The position numbers were made by a program, and so were the translations under genes. Shown one piece after another: positions 8,652 through 18,406 of a DNA stretch of 64,000 nt. Every line of letters begins with the position of its first letter. Position 1 is the first letter of the stretch. The notes below the pieces were generated by a model. That model saw only the letters and a list, made by a program, of their open reading frames with translations, made no database searches and was not told the DNA's origin. The stretch comes from Wocania_A sp965224845 (GTDB lineage: Bacteria > Bacteroidota > Bacteroidia > Flavobacteriales > Flavobacteriaceae): contig CBDDAJ010000035.1 in assembly GCA_965224845.1 (NCBI GenBank), forward strand, positions 3,595 through 67,594, given 5' to 3'.

Positions 8652-11420
8652 TTAATCTACTTTTTTATTGCTTTTAATTTCAGGCGATTTCTCAAAATCT
8701 CCTGCATTTACAACCGTCCAATGATCAAATGTTTTAAAGTATTTCTTAATCACTTTATTTACATCTTCAACGGTTAAGCTGGTAACACGATCTTCAATGC
8801 TTTTATGAAACATCATATCTCTATCAAAATACAGATTGTTATTAATTAAAGATGATAGTTCATTGTCTTTTGCTCTTGATACATTTTTTCCTTGAACCCA
8901 GCTGGTAACAGCGACTTTAAGCTCATCTTCGGTAATACCATCAGCTATAAAACGTGCAATTTCTTCACTAAATCCTTTTTGCACTTTTGATGCATTTTCA
9001 GGTGCATAAATTGCATAAACCAAAATAGAGGATTTCTTATCTTTTTCATCTCCATCAACACTTACTCGCCCTCCGGCTCCATAGCTAACACCGTCTTTTT
9101 GGCGCAAACGTCCTGCTATTCTAGAATTTAAGAAACCGCCTCCAAAGATCGATCCTGCAATTTGAAGTGCAGCATAATCTTCATCAACTTGGCTCCCTTC
9201 AAAAGACATAATACCAATACTTATAGCATTCTTTTTGTCTGGAGTTTTAATTTTCTCGTTAGCCGCATTGTTAGCTATATGCTTATCCGATATTGGCATA
9301 TAAGGTTTGTTAGATTTAAAGTCAGAAAATTCTTTTTCAAAATACGTTTTTAATGATTGTTCATCTATATTTCCAATGGCAATTAATGTTGCGTTATCCG
9401 AAATACCATAAAATTCATTATAGTAATTCTGAATAGCATCTACAGTTACTGCATTAACGGCTTCAATATCTTCTTCTATAGTCGTACTATAAAGCGGATG
9501 CCCTTTTTTATAATTTTGGTTAAGTGCTCCCAACCTTTTACTTGCTAAAAACTGAGGTTCGGTTTTATTCTGCTCAATACTGGCCAATTCCTGAGTTTTC
9601 AACTTATCTAACTCTGTTGGACTAAACTTAGGGTGCTTAAGCATATCTGTCATTAAAGCCAATGTTTCCATAAGGTTTTCTTCAGTTGTACTTATACCTA
9701 CATTAACACGACCATTAGAGCCTCCAAAACGAATTGATGATTTTAATGCACTTAATTTATCTTCAATATCCTGTCTGGAGTTATTTTGCGTACCCTTATT
9801 TAGCATTCTTGCAGTATAACTAGCTACACGCCCCTTATTCATAAAATCGTTTACATTCCCATTTCTAAAAGTAAATGATAAGGTTACTGCTTTTCCTCTG
9901 TTATTCTTTTTAATAAAACCATATTCTATTGGGGTTTTATTCAAAGTTCCTGAATCTAATCGATCTTGGATATTTTCATAAGACACATCAAAGGCTTCCC
10001 CTGCGCCATAACCTGCTTTTCCTTTGTAATTTGAGACCAAGTCTTCAAGCCCTTCGGTATGCTCAATCTCTACACGAATAGGTGCTTTTGTTGGATTAAA
10101 ATTACCAACTGTTCTGTTGGTATTTATTAAATAACGTTGTGCAGCCGCATTAACTTTTTCAGCGGTCATACTTTCGATTCTATCTCTTGTGATAAAAGCC
10201 AATCGCCAATCGCCAGCTCCAATAAATTCACTCATATAGGTTCCTAAAAAAGCCGAGTTTCTACTAATCTGATCTATTTGCTTTAATAAATTAGCTTTTG
10301 CACGTTTTACTTCATCTTCGGTTATTGGTTTATCTTTTATACCATCCAGTACAGACAACAATGTAGTTTCTGCTTCGGCTAAAGATTTATCAGAAGGAAC
10401 ATCAACATTTATATACAAAAATGAAGGTTCTTTTGTAAATGGTGAAAACGACCAAAGACTAGATGCTTTTTTACCGTCAATTAATGCTTTATATAATCTA
10501 CCAGACGGCTGGTCGGTTAAAACTTCTTCGGCAATTGCCAATGCAGCATAATCTTCATGCGACCCTGCCGGCGTATGATATAATGCCGATACAAGTTGTA
10601 AATCGCCAACACGACTTAAGCTTACACGCTTTTCACCATCCTGAGCCGGTTCAATAGTTGGATTATCTCTTAAAGGTGTATCTGGGTTTTTAATTCCTCC
10701 AAACTTTTTTTCAATTAAAGCTAAGGTTTTATCTGTTTCAAACTTACCTGTTACCATAAGAATGGCATTATCTGGTCGATAATACTTTTTATAAAACGCT
10801 TTTAAATTTTCGATAGGGACACGCTCAATATCAGAACGGTTTCCTATAGTCGATTTTCCATAATTATGCCATAAATATGCAGCGCTAATAACTTTTTGCA
10901 TTAACACTCTAGTAGGCGAATTTTCGCCGCTTTCAAATTCATTTCTAACCACAGAAAATTCAGACTCTAAATCCTTTTTTGCTATGTAAGAATTCACCAT
11001 TCTATCGGCTTCCAAATCTAAAGCCCAATCTAAATTTTCGTCATTTGCATTAAACGTTTCATAGTAATTGGTTCTGTCGTACCAAGTCGTTCCATTTGGT
11101 CTGGAACCTCTCTCTGTTAGTTCTTTAGGAATATCCGGATGGTTTGGTGTGCCTTTAAAAACCATATGCTCCAGCAAATGCGCCATTCCTTTTTCTCCAT
11201 ACCCTTCGTGTCTAGATCCCACCATATAGGTAATATTCACGGTAATGGTCTGTGCAGAATTGTCTGGGAACAACAGTACTTTCATACCATTATCTAACTT
11301 ATATTCAGTAATCCCTTCTACACTAGCTGTTTTTTTAATTTGGGCTCCAATAGATACTGTGAAAGACACGAGTACAGCAAAGCACAAAGACATTTTTAAT
11401 AAATAATTCGTTTTCTTCAT
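8652..11420 (-). CDS. M16-family zinc peptidase (insulinase-like), secreted
   Basis: A 922-residue protein with a signal peptide (MKKTNYLLKMSLCFAVLVSF, cleavage near GAQ). The zinc-binding inverted motif HLLEH is at residues 81-85, and the distal Glu is probably in VRNEFE near residue 160. Two M16 halves are visible: an active N-terminal half, and a C-terminal half from about residue 500 with no HxxEH, as is usual for double-length M16 peptidases. It probably degrades or processes peptides in the periplasm. It is transcribed away from parA, and the shared upstream region holds a palindrome at 11470-11491. Confidence 0.92.
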   Translation of the reverse strand: MKKTNYLLKMSLCFAVLVSFTVSIGAQIKKTASVEGITEYKLDNGMKVLLFPDNSAQTITVNITYMVGSRHEGYGEKGMAHLLEHMVFKGTPNHPDIPKELTERGSRPNGTTWYDRTNYYETFNANDENLDWALDLEADRMVNSYIAKKDLESEFSVVRNEFESGENSPTRVLMQKVISAAYLWHNYGKSTIGNRSDIERVPIENLKAFYKKYYRPDNAILMVTGKFETDKTLALIEKKFGGIKNPDTPLRDNPTIEPAQDGEKRVSLSRVGDLQLVSALYHTPAGSHEDYAALAIAEEVLTDQPSGRLYKALIDGKKASSLWSFSPFTKEPSFLYINVDVPSDKSLAEAETTLLSVLDGIKDKPITEDEVKRAKANLLKQIDQISRNSAFLGTYMSEFIGAGDWRLAFITRDRIESMTAEKVNAAAQRYLINTNRTVGNFNPTKAPIRVEIEHTEGLEDLVSNYKGKAGYGAGEAFDVSYENIQDRLDSGTLNKTPIEYGFIKKNNRGKAVTLSFTFRNGNVNDFMNKGRVASYTARMLNKGTQNNSRQDIEDKLSALKSSIRFGGSNGRVNVGISTTEENLMETLALMTDMLKHPKFSPTELDKLKTQELASIEQNKTEPQFLASKRLGALNQNYKKGHPLYSTTIEEDIEAVNAVTVDAIQNYYNEFYGISDNATLIAIGNIDEQSLKTYFEKEFSDFKSNKPYMPISDKHIANNAANEKIKTPDKKNAISIGIMSFEGSQVDEDYAALQIAGSIFGGGFLNSRIAGRLRQKDGVSYGAGGRVSVDGDEKDKKSSILVYAIYAPENASKVQKGFSEEIARFIADGITEDELKVAVTSWVQGKNVSRAKDNELSSLINNNLYFDRDMMFHKSIEDRVTSLTVEDVNKVIKKYFKTFDHWTVVNAGDFEKSPEIKSNKKVD

Positions 11421-11469
11421 TATTAAATATTTGTTGTTTTCGGTAAATATAAGATAACTTATTCTTTTA

Positions 11470-11491
11470 TTTTGTTAAAAATTTAACAAAA
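11470..11491. promoter_or_regulatory. 22-base palindrome in the M16/parA divergent region
   Basis: TTTTGTTAAA at 11470-11479 and its exact reverse complement TTTAACAAAA at 11482-11491 flank a central AA. The palindrome is 50 bases before the M16 start codon and about 108 before parA. Perfect ten-base arms are notable even in AT-rich DNA. It could be a repressor site, but no regulator is identified. Confidence 0.35.
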
Positions 11492-11598
11492 AAATAGAGA
11501 TTTCCCACAACAAAATGTCAGTAATCGAATGTTAACAACTTCAATTTCCTATACTGATAAATAATTGTATTTTTACGCTTAATAAAACCAAATCATTA

Positions 11599-12367
11599 AT
11601 GGGTAAAATCATTGCAATTGCTAACCAAAAAGGAGGTGTTGGCAAAACAACAACTTCAATAAATTTAGCAGCTTCGTTAGGCGTTCTAGAAAAGAAAGTA
11701 TTACTTATAGATGCTGATCCTCAGGCAAATGCAACTTCTGGAATTGGTATAGATGTTGAAACCGTAGAAATTGGTACTTATCAGCTTTTAGAGCATTCAA
11801 ATTCTGCCAAAGAAGCCATAGTAAAAACCGAAACACCAAACTTAGATATTATTCCGGCTCATATTGACTTAGTTGCTATTGAAATAGAACTTGTTGATAA
11901 AGATGCCCGTGAATATATGTTAAAAAAAGCACTTGATAGTATTAAAAGACGATTATGACTATATTTTAATTGACTGTGCACCTTCTTTAGGACTTATTAA
12001 CATTAAATGCATTAACTGCAGCTGATGCAGTAATCATTCCTATTCAATGTGAGTATTTTGCCTTAGAAGGTTTAGGAAAACTATTAAACACTATAAAAAG
12101 TGTTCAAAAAATTCACAATCCTGAATTAGATATTGAAGGCTTACTTACTAACCATGTACGATTCGCGTTTACGTCTTGTCAAATCAAGTTGTTGAAGAAG
12201 TACAAAAGCACTTTAACAATATGGTTTTTCAAACCATAATACAACGTAATGTACGTTTAAGTGAAGCCCCTAGTTATGGTGAAAGTATAATTAATTATGA
12301 TGCTGGTAGTAAAGGAGCCAGTAATTACTTAAGTTTGGCAAAAGAAATTATCAATAAAAACACCTAA
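11599..12367 (+). CDS. parA: ParA-family chromosome-partition ATPase, frameshifted as sequenced
   Basis: The frame opens with the deviant Walker A box NQKGGVGKTTTS and continues with LLIDADPQANAT. It is then broken by four +1 insertions, all in runs of the same base: AAAA at 11944-11947, AA at 11999-12000, TT at 12145-12146 and TT at 12176-12177. Removing one base at each restores DDYDYILIDCAPSLG, GLLLTMYDSRLRLSNQ and the tail QRNVRLSEAPSYG. The repaired protein is 254 residues, the usual flavobacterial length. parB follows after 3 bases. As written, only fragments 11599-11958 and 12176-12367 are open. The breaks are most likely sequence errors, since no other damage is visible. Confidence 0.88.
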
Positions 12368-12370
12368 ATT

Positions 12371-13285
12371 ATGGCTAAGGCAACAAAAAAACAAGCTTTA
12401 GGTAGAGGTTTATCGGCTCTTTTAAAAGATCCTAGTAACGATATTCAATCTGTACAAGATAAAAATGCCGATAAAGTTATAGGTAATATTGTTGAATTAG
12501 ATTTAGATTTTATTGAAGTTAATCCGTTTCAACCACGTACAAATTTTAGTGAAGAATCACTTAACGAACTAGCTTCTTCTATAAAAGAGTTAGGCATTAT
12601 TCAGCCTATAACGGTTAGAAAATTAGGATTTAATAAATATCAATTGGTTTCTGGCGAGCGTCGTTTTAGAGCTTCAAAACTTACTTGGATTAGAAACTAT
12701 TCCTGCCTATGTTAGAATTGCAAACGATCAGGAATCTTTAGAAATGGCATTGGTTGAAAATATTCAACGTCAAGATCTAGACCCTATTGAAATTGCTTTA
12801 TCTTACCAACGCTTAATTGATGAAATTAATTTAACACAAGAGCAAATGAGTGATCGTGTTGGTAAAAAGCGTTCAACCATAGCCAATTACCTACGTTTAT
12901 TAAAACTAGACCCTATCATCCAAACAGGGATGCGGGATGGTTTTATTTCTATGGGGCATGGGCGTGCATTAATTACCATTGAAGACCAATCCATTCAACT
13001 AGATATTTATGAAAAAATACTTTCTGATAAATTATCTGTTAGAGAAACTGAAAGTTTAGTACGTAACTCTAACAGTAATGAAACCCAGAACTACTTCTGT
13101 AAAAAAAGCAAGACGATGAAGACGTTCCAAAATTCATAAAAAAGGGAATCACTGCTTTTTCTGAATACTTTGGACATAAAATTGACGTTAAAGTCTCTAA
13201 GAACGGAAAAGGAAAAATAACAATTCCTTTTCATTCAGAAGAAGATTTTAACCGTATTAAAAAATTAGTTCAAGGTGCCAAATAA
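12371..13285 (+). CDS. parB: ParB-family partition protein, frameshifted as sequenced
   Basis: The protein contains the ParB/Srx motifs VNPFQPR, IIQPITVRK and SGERRFRASK, then ALVENIQRQDLDPIE and a helix-turn-helix region (GKKRSTIANYLRLLKL). Three +1 insertions break it: TT at 12681-12682, near CCC at 13084-13086, and in the A run at 13101-13107. After repair the frame continues through DDEDVPKFIKKGITAF to VQGAK and stops at 13285, giving 303 residues. ParB binds parS sites and acts with ParA in chromosome segregation. I saw no parS-like palindrome in the window. The GTG of the next gene overlaps the end of this one. Confidence 0.87.
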
Positions 13286-13902
13286 ACTTCTAATAACAGG
13301 GAATATCTTATATTTTTAAGCTGCTTTTCAATAATTGCTCAAGATAAAGATAAGGACAAAAAACTAGGAGAGCTTCCCAAAGAAGTTGTTATAGATTCTA
13401 TTATTAACAATTAAAGAACCTATTAACCCGTTATCTCCTGCAAAAGCTGCATTTTATTCTGCGGTTTTACCTGGTTTAGGACAAGCTTACAATAAAAAAT
13501 ATTGGAAAATCCCTATTGTTTATGCTGCTTTGGGAACAGGTATATATTTTTACATTAACAACAACAATGAATACAAACGGTATCGTGATGCTTATAAAAG
13601 TAGATTAGCCGGTTTTACAAACGATGAGTTTTATTTAGATGCTGAAGGCCAGCAACTTTCTACACCTCGTGTAACTGACGAAGGTTTAGAACTTCGAGCT
13701 CAAAAGCTGTTATAGAAGAAATAAAGAAGTTTCACTTTTAGTAACCATTGGCTTATATGCTTTAAATATTATTGATGCCAATGTAGATGCCCATTTATTA
13801 CAATATAATGTAGATGAAAACTTATCTTTGGCTCCTCATTATAAAATAAATGAAATAGATGCTACTGGTAATCTGGGATTAACTTTAAATTTTAAATTTT
13901 AA
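13275..13902 (+). CDS. DUF5683-family membrane or secreted protein, frameshifted as sequenced
   Basis: After correction this is a protein of about 207 residues with a signal-like start (PNKLLIT, then FLSCFSIIAQD) and the DUF5683 core AAFYSAVLPGLGQAYNKKYW, followed by a hydrophobic KIPIVYAALGTGIYFYI. Four +1 insertions are inferred: two between about 13300 and 13325, TT at 13411-13412, and TT at 13710-13711. The proposed start is a GTG at 13275 inside the parB end, read as a one-base difference from the ATG common in relatives. The start region carries two of the faults and is the least certain part. Its role is unknown, but the gene is regularly found between parB and dapB in flavobacteria. 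Confidence 0.75.
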
Positions 13903-13942
13903 ACCTAAAAATAGGTATTAAGAAAACAACACATAAATACAT

Positions 13943-14649
13943 ATGAATATCGCTTTACTTGGATACGGAAAAATGGGGCAAGACCATAGAACAAATTGCC
14001 ATTAAATCGGGGGCATAGTATTGTTTTAAAAGTTGATAAAGACGATAAAGATTATGATATCACCAAAGCTGATGTTGCCATAGATTTTAGCATCCCTAAT
14101 GTTGCTTTTAATAATATATCTAACTGTTTAAACAATAATGTCCCTGTTATTTCCGGCACTACGGGTTGGCTAGACAAATATGATGCTGCTGTAAACTTAT
14201 GCAAAGAAAAAAATGGGGCCTTTATTTATGCCTCAAATTACAGTTTAGGTGTTAACATTTTTTTCGAGCTTAATAAAACCCTGGCTAAAATGATGAGTAC
14301 ATTAAAACAGTATCATGTTAGCATGGAAGAGATTCATCATACTCAAAAACTTGATGCTCCCAGCGGAACAGCTATTTCATTAGCTGATGGCATAATTTCC
14401 AAGCATGAAGGATTTGATCAGTGGAAACTAGATGAAAATGGAAAAAATACCATTCCCATCACAGCTAAGCGTATAGAAAATGTTCCGGGGACTCACACAG
14501 TAAATTACGAAAGTGAAGTAGATACGATCTCTATAGAGCATGTGGCACACAACCGGCAAGGGTTTGCTTTAGGAGCTGTAATTGCTGCTGAATGGATTGT
14601 AGGTAAAGCAGGGGTTTTTACGATGAATGATGTGTTAAATATTGGTTAA
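13943..14649 (+). CDS. dapB: 4-hydroxy-tetrahydrodipicolinate reductase, frameshifted as sequenced
   Basis: The start MNIALLGYGKMG carries the nucleotide-binding glycine pattern. Two +1 insertions near the N-terminus (AA at 13980-13981 and the G run at 14009-14013) break the frame, after which a long frame runs to the stop at 14649. The repaired protein is 234 residues. Visible family features are SGTTGWL, the substrate and catalytic region EEIHHTQKLDAPSGTA, and EHVAHNRQGFALGA. DapB reduces the dihydrodipicolinate precursor in lysine and diaminopimelate synthesis, so a real loss would hit peptidoglycan synthesis. This supports a sequence fault rather than a pseudogene. Confidence 0.9.
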
Positions 14650-14711
14650 TAAACATAGTAAGTAGTAACAATATAAATTGGCATGCTACTAACAAAAATA
14701 AATACAAATAG

Positions 14712-14736
14712 CCTCTCGACTACGCTCGGGAAGACA
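14712..14736. repeat. Dispersed intergenic repeat unit (CTCGACTACGCTCGGG type)
   Basis: The dapB-lepB gap contains CCTCTCGACTACGCTCGGG followed by AAGACA. I recognise this as resembling a short GC-richer motif that recurs between genes in many Bacteroidota genomes. It stands out from the AT-rich surroundings. Only this copy was noticed in the window. Confidence 0.4.
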
Positions 14737-14752
14737 ATAAAAAAGTACGATT

Positions 14753-16345
14753 ATGACATTAATGCAATGGTTTATATTTATTTTAATTATTCAAGCTATC
14801 CATGGTTTAGGCACATGGAAATTATATATTAAAGCTGGCAGACAAGCCTGGGAGGCTTTTATTCCTGTATACAACGGTGTTATTTTAATGAAAATAATTA
14901 ACCGCCCCTGGTGGTGGATTATTTTACTATTCTTACCCATTGTAAATCTTATCATGTTTATAGTTGTTTGGGTAGAAACGGCACGAAGCTTTGGTAAAAA
15001 CACCACATTAGATACTTTTTTAGCCGTTGTTACCCTAGGGTTTTACAATTTCTATTTAAACTATATTGCCGATGTTGAATATGTAAAAGATAGAAGCACA
15101 CAACCAAAATCGAGTTCTGGTGAATGGACAAGTTCTATTTTATTTGCTATTGTTGCGGCTACTATTGTACACACCTATTTTATCCAACCTTTTACTATTC
15201 CATCTTCATCATTAGAAAAATCTTTATTAGTTGGCGATTTTCTTTTTGTTAGTAAATTTCATTATGGGGCTAGAATACCTATGACAACAATTGGAGCTCC
15301 AATGGTACATGATACCATTCCTATTTTAAATAAAAAATCTTATTTATTTAATGATAATTATGACAAGAGAAAAACATCATGGATAAATAAACTACAATTG
15401 CCGTACATGCGATTCCCTGGTTTTGAAAAAATTGACAGGAACGAAATTGTAGTTTTTAATCAACCTGCCGATACCTTGTTGAATATGAACGATTTTACTC
15501 CTGATAGAAATTACTACAAACCTATCGACAAAAAAACCAATTTAGTAAAACGCTGTGTTGGTACTCCTGGAGATACTCTTGAAATTCGAAATGGTTATGT
15601 TTTTATAAATGGAAAACAAAATGTATTACCAGACAGAGCGAAATTACAGTTTAGCTATGAAGTTGATTTAAAACCAGGTCAGGGCTTTAATAACAATATA
15701 ATTGACTATTTAAAATCCAGATACGATATTACTGATGGGATTTATCGTAATGCAGAAAACAAAATAATAGTTCCTGCCGCCACACATCTTGCTGCTAATC
15801 AATTTAAAAACCATCCGAGTGTTGCTAAGATCACACCTGTTTTAGATAAAAAAGGTCGTCGTGACCCAAATATTTTTCCGCATGACCCAAATTATAAATG
15901 GAATGTAGACTTTTTTGGTCCTTTATACATTCCTGAAGCAGGCAAAACCATAGATATTAACCTGGACGTCTTACCACTTTACAAACGTATCATTACAGAA
16001 TACGAAGGCAATACATTACAAGTTAAGGGCAATCAAATTTTAATAAATGGTAAGGTTACTAGCACATATACCTTTAAGCAAAACTATTATTGGATGATGG
16101 GAGATAACCGCCATAACTCGGTTGATGCCAGACGTTGGGGGTTTGTTCCTTTTGATCATGTTTTAGGAAAACCTGTATTTATTTGGATGAGTTGGGATGG
16201 ATTCCCTAATGCAAGATGGGAACGTTTCTTTACTACCGTTGGCGGTAGTGGTAAAGCAACATCTTATTTCATTCCTTTTTTAATTGTATTATTGGGTTGG
16301 ATTGGATTTAGTAAATGGAGAAATCGCAAGAAAGCAAATAGTTAA
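14753..16345 (+). CDS. lepB: Signal peptidase I
   Basis: A 530-residue protein, long for the family but usual in flavobacteria. The first ~125 residues hold hydrophobic segments (a DUF5684-like membrane region), followed by another membrane helix near residue 130. The catalytic serine region is TIPSSSLEKSLLVGDFLFVSKF, the lysine region is VKRCVGTPGDTLEIRNGYVFING, and the late box is MMGDNRHNSVDARRWGFVP. A large insertion lies between the latter two boxes. A C-terminal membrane helix ends in KWRNRKKANS. The enzyme removes signal peptides from exported proteins at the inner membrane. Confidence 0.95.
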   Translation: MTLMQWFIFILIIQAIHGLGTWKLYIKAGRQAWEAFIPVYNGVILMKIINRPWWWIILLFLPIVNLIMFIVVWVETARSFGKNTTLDTFLAVVTLGFYNFYLNYIADVEYVKDRSTQPKSSSGEWTSSILFAIVAATIVHTYFIQPFTIPSSSLEKSLLVGDFLFVSKFHYGARIPMTTIGAPMVHDTIPILNKKSYLFNDNYDKRKTSWINKLQLPYMRFPGFEKIDRNEIVVFNQPADTLLNMNDFTPDRNYYKPIDKKTNLVKRCVGTPGDTLEIRNGYVFINGKQNVLPDRAKLQFSYEVDLKPGQGFNNNIIDYLKSRYDITDGIYRNAENKIIVPAATHLAANQFKNHPSVAKITPVLDKKGRRDPNIFPHDPNYKWNVDFFGPLYIPEAGKTIDINLDVLPLYKRIITEYEGNTLQVKGNQILINGKVTSTYTFKQNYYWMMGDNRHNSVDARRWGFVPFDHVLGKPVFIWMSWDGFPNARWERFFTTVGGSGKATSYFIPFLIVLLGWIGFSKWRNRKKANS

Positions 16346-16402
16346 TTTGTAAATTTGTTAGGCGTTTAGCCGTTAACAACTAAACAACTTACAGCTAAAC
16401 GA

Positions 16403-17026
16403 ATGAGTGTATTGATTCATCCAACATATTTCCCTAATATAGCGCATTTTGTTGCCATGGTAAATGCAAAACATGTTGTATTTGAAGTTGACGATAATTT
16501 CTTAAAACAAACCTACAGAAATCGTACTTATATTTATGGAGCTAACGGGAAATTGGCCTTAAACATTCCGGTTATTCACTCTCAAAAAAATCGACAAAAA
16601 TATAGAGATGTTAAAATTTTTAATGAAGAAAATTGGCAAAGCCTCCACTGGAAATCGTTGCTCTCAGCCTATCGCACTTCTCCTTTTTTTGAATATTATG
16701 AAGATGAGTTACTACCGCTATTTGAAATAAAAGCAGACTGTATTTTAGATTTTAATTTGAAATGTTTCAAAGTTGTTTGTGACTGTTTGCAATTGGAATT
16801 AAACACTTCAAAAACAGAAACTTATAAAAAACTGGTTGAAGATAAAACAGACTACAGACCCTTAGTTCATGCAAAAAAAGAAGCCACTTATAAGTTTGAA
16901 CCCTACACTCAAGTATTTAATACCAAACACGGCTTTATTCCTAATTTAAGTATTTTAGATTTATTGTTTAATGAGGGGCCTAATGCCGTAAGTTATTTAG
17001 AGGCCCAAACATTAATACAACTATAA
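16403..17026 (+). CDS. WbqC-family protein
   Basis: A 207-residue protein with the WbqC-like pattern: HPTYFPNIAHFVAMVNAKHVV near the N-terminus, QTYRNRTYI, LNIPVIHSQKNRQKY, and HWKSLLSAYRTSPFFEYYEDEL. The family occurs in polysaccharide loci elsewhere, but its biochemical role is not settled. In flavobacteria it regularly follows lepB, as here. Its stop overlaps the next ATG by one base (TAATG), pointing to translational coupling with the DUF6122 gene. Confidence 0.85.
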   Translation: MSVLIHPTYFPNIAHFVAMVNAKHVVFEVDDNFLKQTYRNRTYIYGANGKLALNIPVIHSQKNRQKYRDVKIFNEENWQSLHWKSLLSAYRTSPFFEYYEDELLPLFEIKADCILDFNLKCFKVVCDCLQLELNTSKTETYKKLVEDKTDYRPLVHAKKEATYKFEPYTQVFNTKHGFIPNLSILDLLFNEGPNAVSYLEAQTLIQL

Positions 17027-17334
17027 TGCTACAAACATTTGCACACTATGGCTGCCACTTTTTAGTACCTCTTTTTGTGGCTTTAGTATTTTATAGAACC
17101 CGTTGGAAATTGGCCTTTTTAATGATGCTTTCTGCAATGCTAATAGATTTAGATCATTTATTAGCAAACCCCGTATTCGACCCTAACAGATGCAGCATTA
17201 ACTTTCATCCGCTTCACTCCTACTTTGCTATAACCTTTTATTTATTTCTTTTAGTTCCAAAAAAATCCAGGCTCCTTGCTTTAGGATTGGTAATACATAT
17301 TATTTCTGACATTGTTGATTGTTCATTTATGTAA
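17026..17334 (+). CDS. DUF6122-family small membrane protein
   Basis: A 102-residue protein with three hydrophobic stretches (FLVPLFVALVFY, LAFLMMLSAMLI, YFAITFYLFLLV). Conserved-looking motifs are DLDHLLANPVFDPNRCS, FHPLHSY and HIISDIVDC. The His/Asp pattern resembles membrane metal-dependent hydrolases, but this is only a resemblance. It is the last gene of the parA-to-DUF6122 run and ends 6 bases before the convergent EEP-family gene, with no hairpin between them. Confidence 0.8.
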   Translation: MLQTFAHYGCHFLVPLFVALVFYRTRWKLAFLMMLSAMLIDLDHLLANPVFDPNRCSINFHPLHSYFAITFYLFLLVPKKSRLLALGLVIHIISDIVDCSFM

Positions 17335-17340
17335 CCCCCA

Positions 17341-18369
17341 TTAATCCTTTTGCAAACTTAAAGTTGTCATAATTGGGTAATGATCAGAATAATGCTCATT
17401 ATAGGCTTTAAACCCGTTCACGGCAAAAGCTTTATCGGTTAGTATAAAATCAATTCTAACAGGGAAAAATTTAAATTCGTAAGTTCTGCCAAAACCGTTT
17501 CCAGCTTCCTTAAACGCATCATTTAAATTCCCTTTAATTTTTCTATATACATACGAAAAAGCCGTATTGTTAAAGTCGCCACAAACTATCATTTTGTACT
17601 TACACTGCTTTTTATGCATTAAAAATAATTCGGTTTGAAATTGCTGCATCTTAAAGGTTGCACCAATCCTATTAAAAAGACGCTCAGAATCCTCTTTTTT
17701 AAGGCTCTCTACATTGGCATCAATACGCATAGATTCCAAATGAATGTTATAAACTCTTATAGTATCTAAATCTTTAACAATATCAGAAAAAATAGCATTA
17801 TTACCGGTATCTGGAAACTCAATAGAACCCGAATTTATAATTGGGTATTGTGAAAAAATGGCCTGCCCGTATTTTGTTTTCTTACCAGAAAGTTTTTCAA
17901 ACTTATATTTAAAAAACGATAAATCTACATTTTTATGAGGATGATATTCTTGTATACTTAAAATTTCAGGTGATTCGGTTTTAATAAAATTAACAATACT
18001 ATTTTCCACACTGTCTTTGGAAATCCAATTATAAAGATTAAATAACCGCACGTTATAGTTCATAACTTTAAAGTTATCAGGGTTTTCAATCTGCTTTGAA
18101 GAAGAAAATTTATATAACGATCCAAAAAAAACATAACCAATAAAAAGCACCGCAAACGACAAAATACATTGCTTTTTAAGTTTAACAAGCCAGTATAAAA
18201 AAAACAAAGCATTACATAAAATTAAAAAGGCAACCCCCAGGCTAAGCACCGATAATACTGAAAAAGTTTTAGGAGGAGCAAAAGGCAAAAGGAATGATAA
18301 CAAAAGAAGAATAGCAAAAACTGCATTTATAAAGTAAATGATTTTATTTATAAAATTTAGTTTTTTCAT
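17341..18369 (-). CDS. Endonuclease/exonuclease/phosphatase (EEP) family membrane protein
   Basis: A 342-residue protein. About three hydrophobic segments occupy residues 10-90 (for example FINAVFAILLLLSFLLPFAP). The EEP catalytic fold follows: VMNYNVRLFN, SIQEYHP (metal-binding Glu), YNIHLES, VCGDFNNTAFSYVY, RIDFILTD and SDHYPI (catalytic His). The domain is therefore anchored in the membrane and hydrolyses a phosphoester bond whose substrate is unknown. It is last in the minus-strand run led by the TPR protein and ribH. Confidence 0.88.
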   Translation of the reverse strand: MKKLNFINKIIYFINAVFAILLLLSFLLPFAPPKTFSVLSVLSLGVAFLILCNALFFLYWLVKLKKQCILSFAVLFIGYVFFGSLYKFSSSKQIENPDNFKVMNYNVRLFNLYNWISKDSVENSIVNFIKTESPEILSIQEYHPHKNVDLSFFKYKFEKLSGKKTKYGQAIFSQYPIINSGSIEFPDTGNNAIFSDIVKDLDTIRVYNIHLESMRIDANVESLKKEDSERLFNRIGATFKMQQFQTELFLMHKKQCKYKMIVCGDFNNTAFSYVYRKIKGNLNDAFKEAGNGFGRTYEFKFFPVRIDFILTDKAFAVNGFKAYNEHYSDHYPIMTTLSLQKD

Positions 18370-18406
18370 AGTAGAATGCCTAATGTTTGTTGACGAAAGA
18401 CAGGTG

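Noticed and set aside
10463..10657. Short frames antisense to the M16 peptidase and similar shadows inside other genes
   Set aside because: They lie entirely inside strongly conserved genes, lack family motifs, and have codon patterns that follow from the opposite strand.
11599..14649. Treating the short open frames in parA, parB, the DUF5683 gene and dapB as separate small genes or programmed frameshifts
   Set aside because: About 13 shifts all of the same +1 type in runs of identical bases, with conserved protein on both sides, do not fit programmed frameshifting or new genes.
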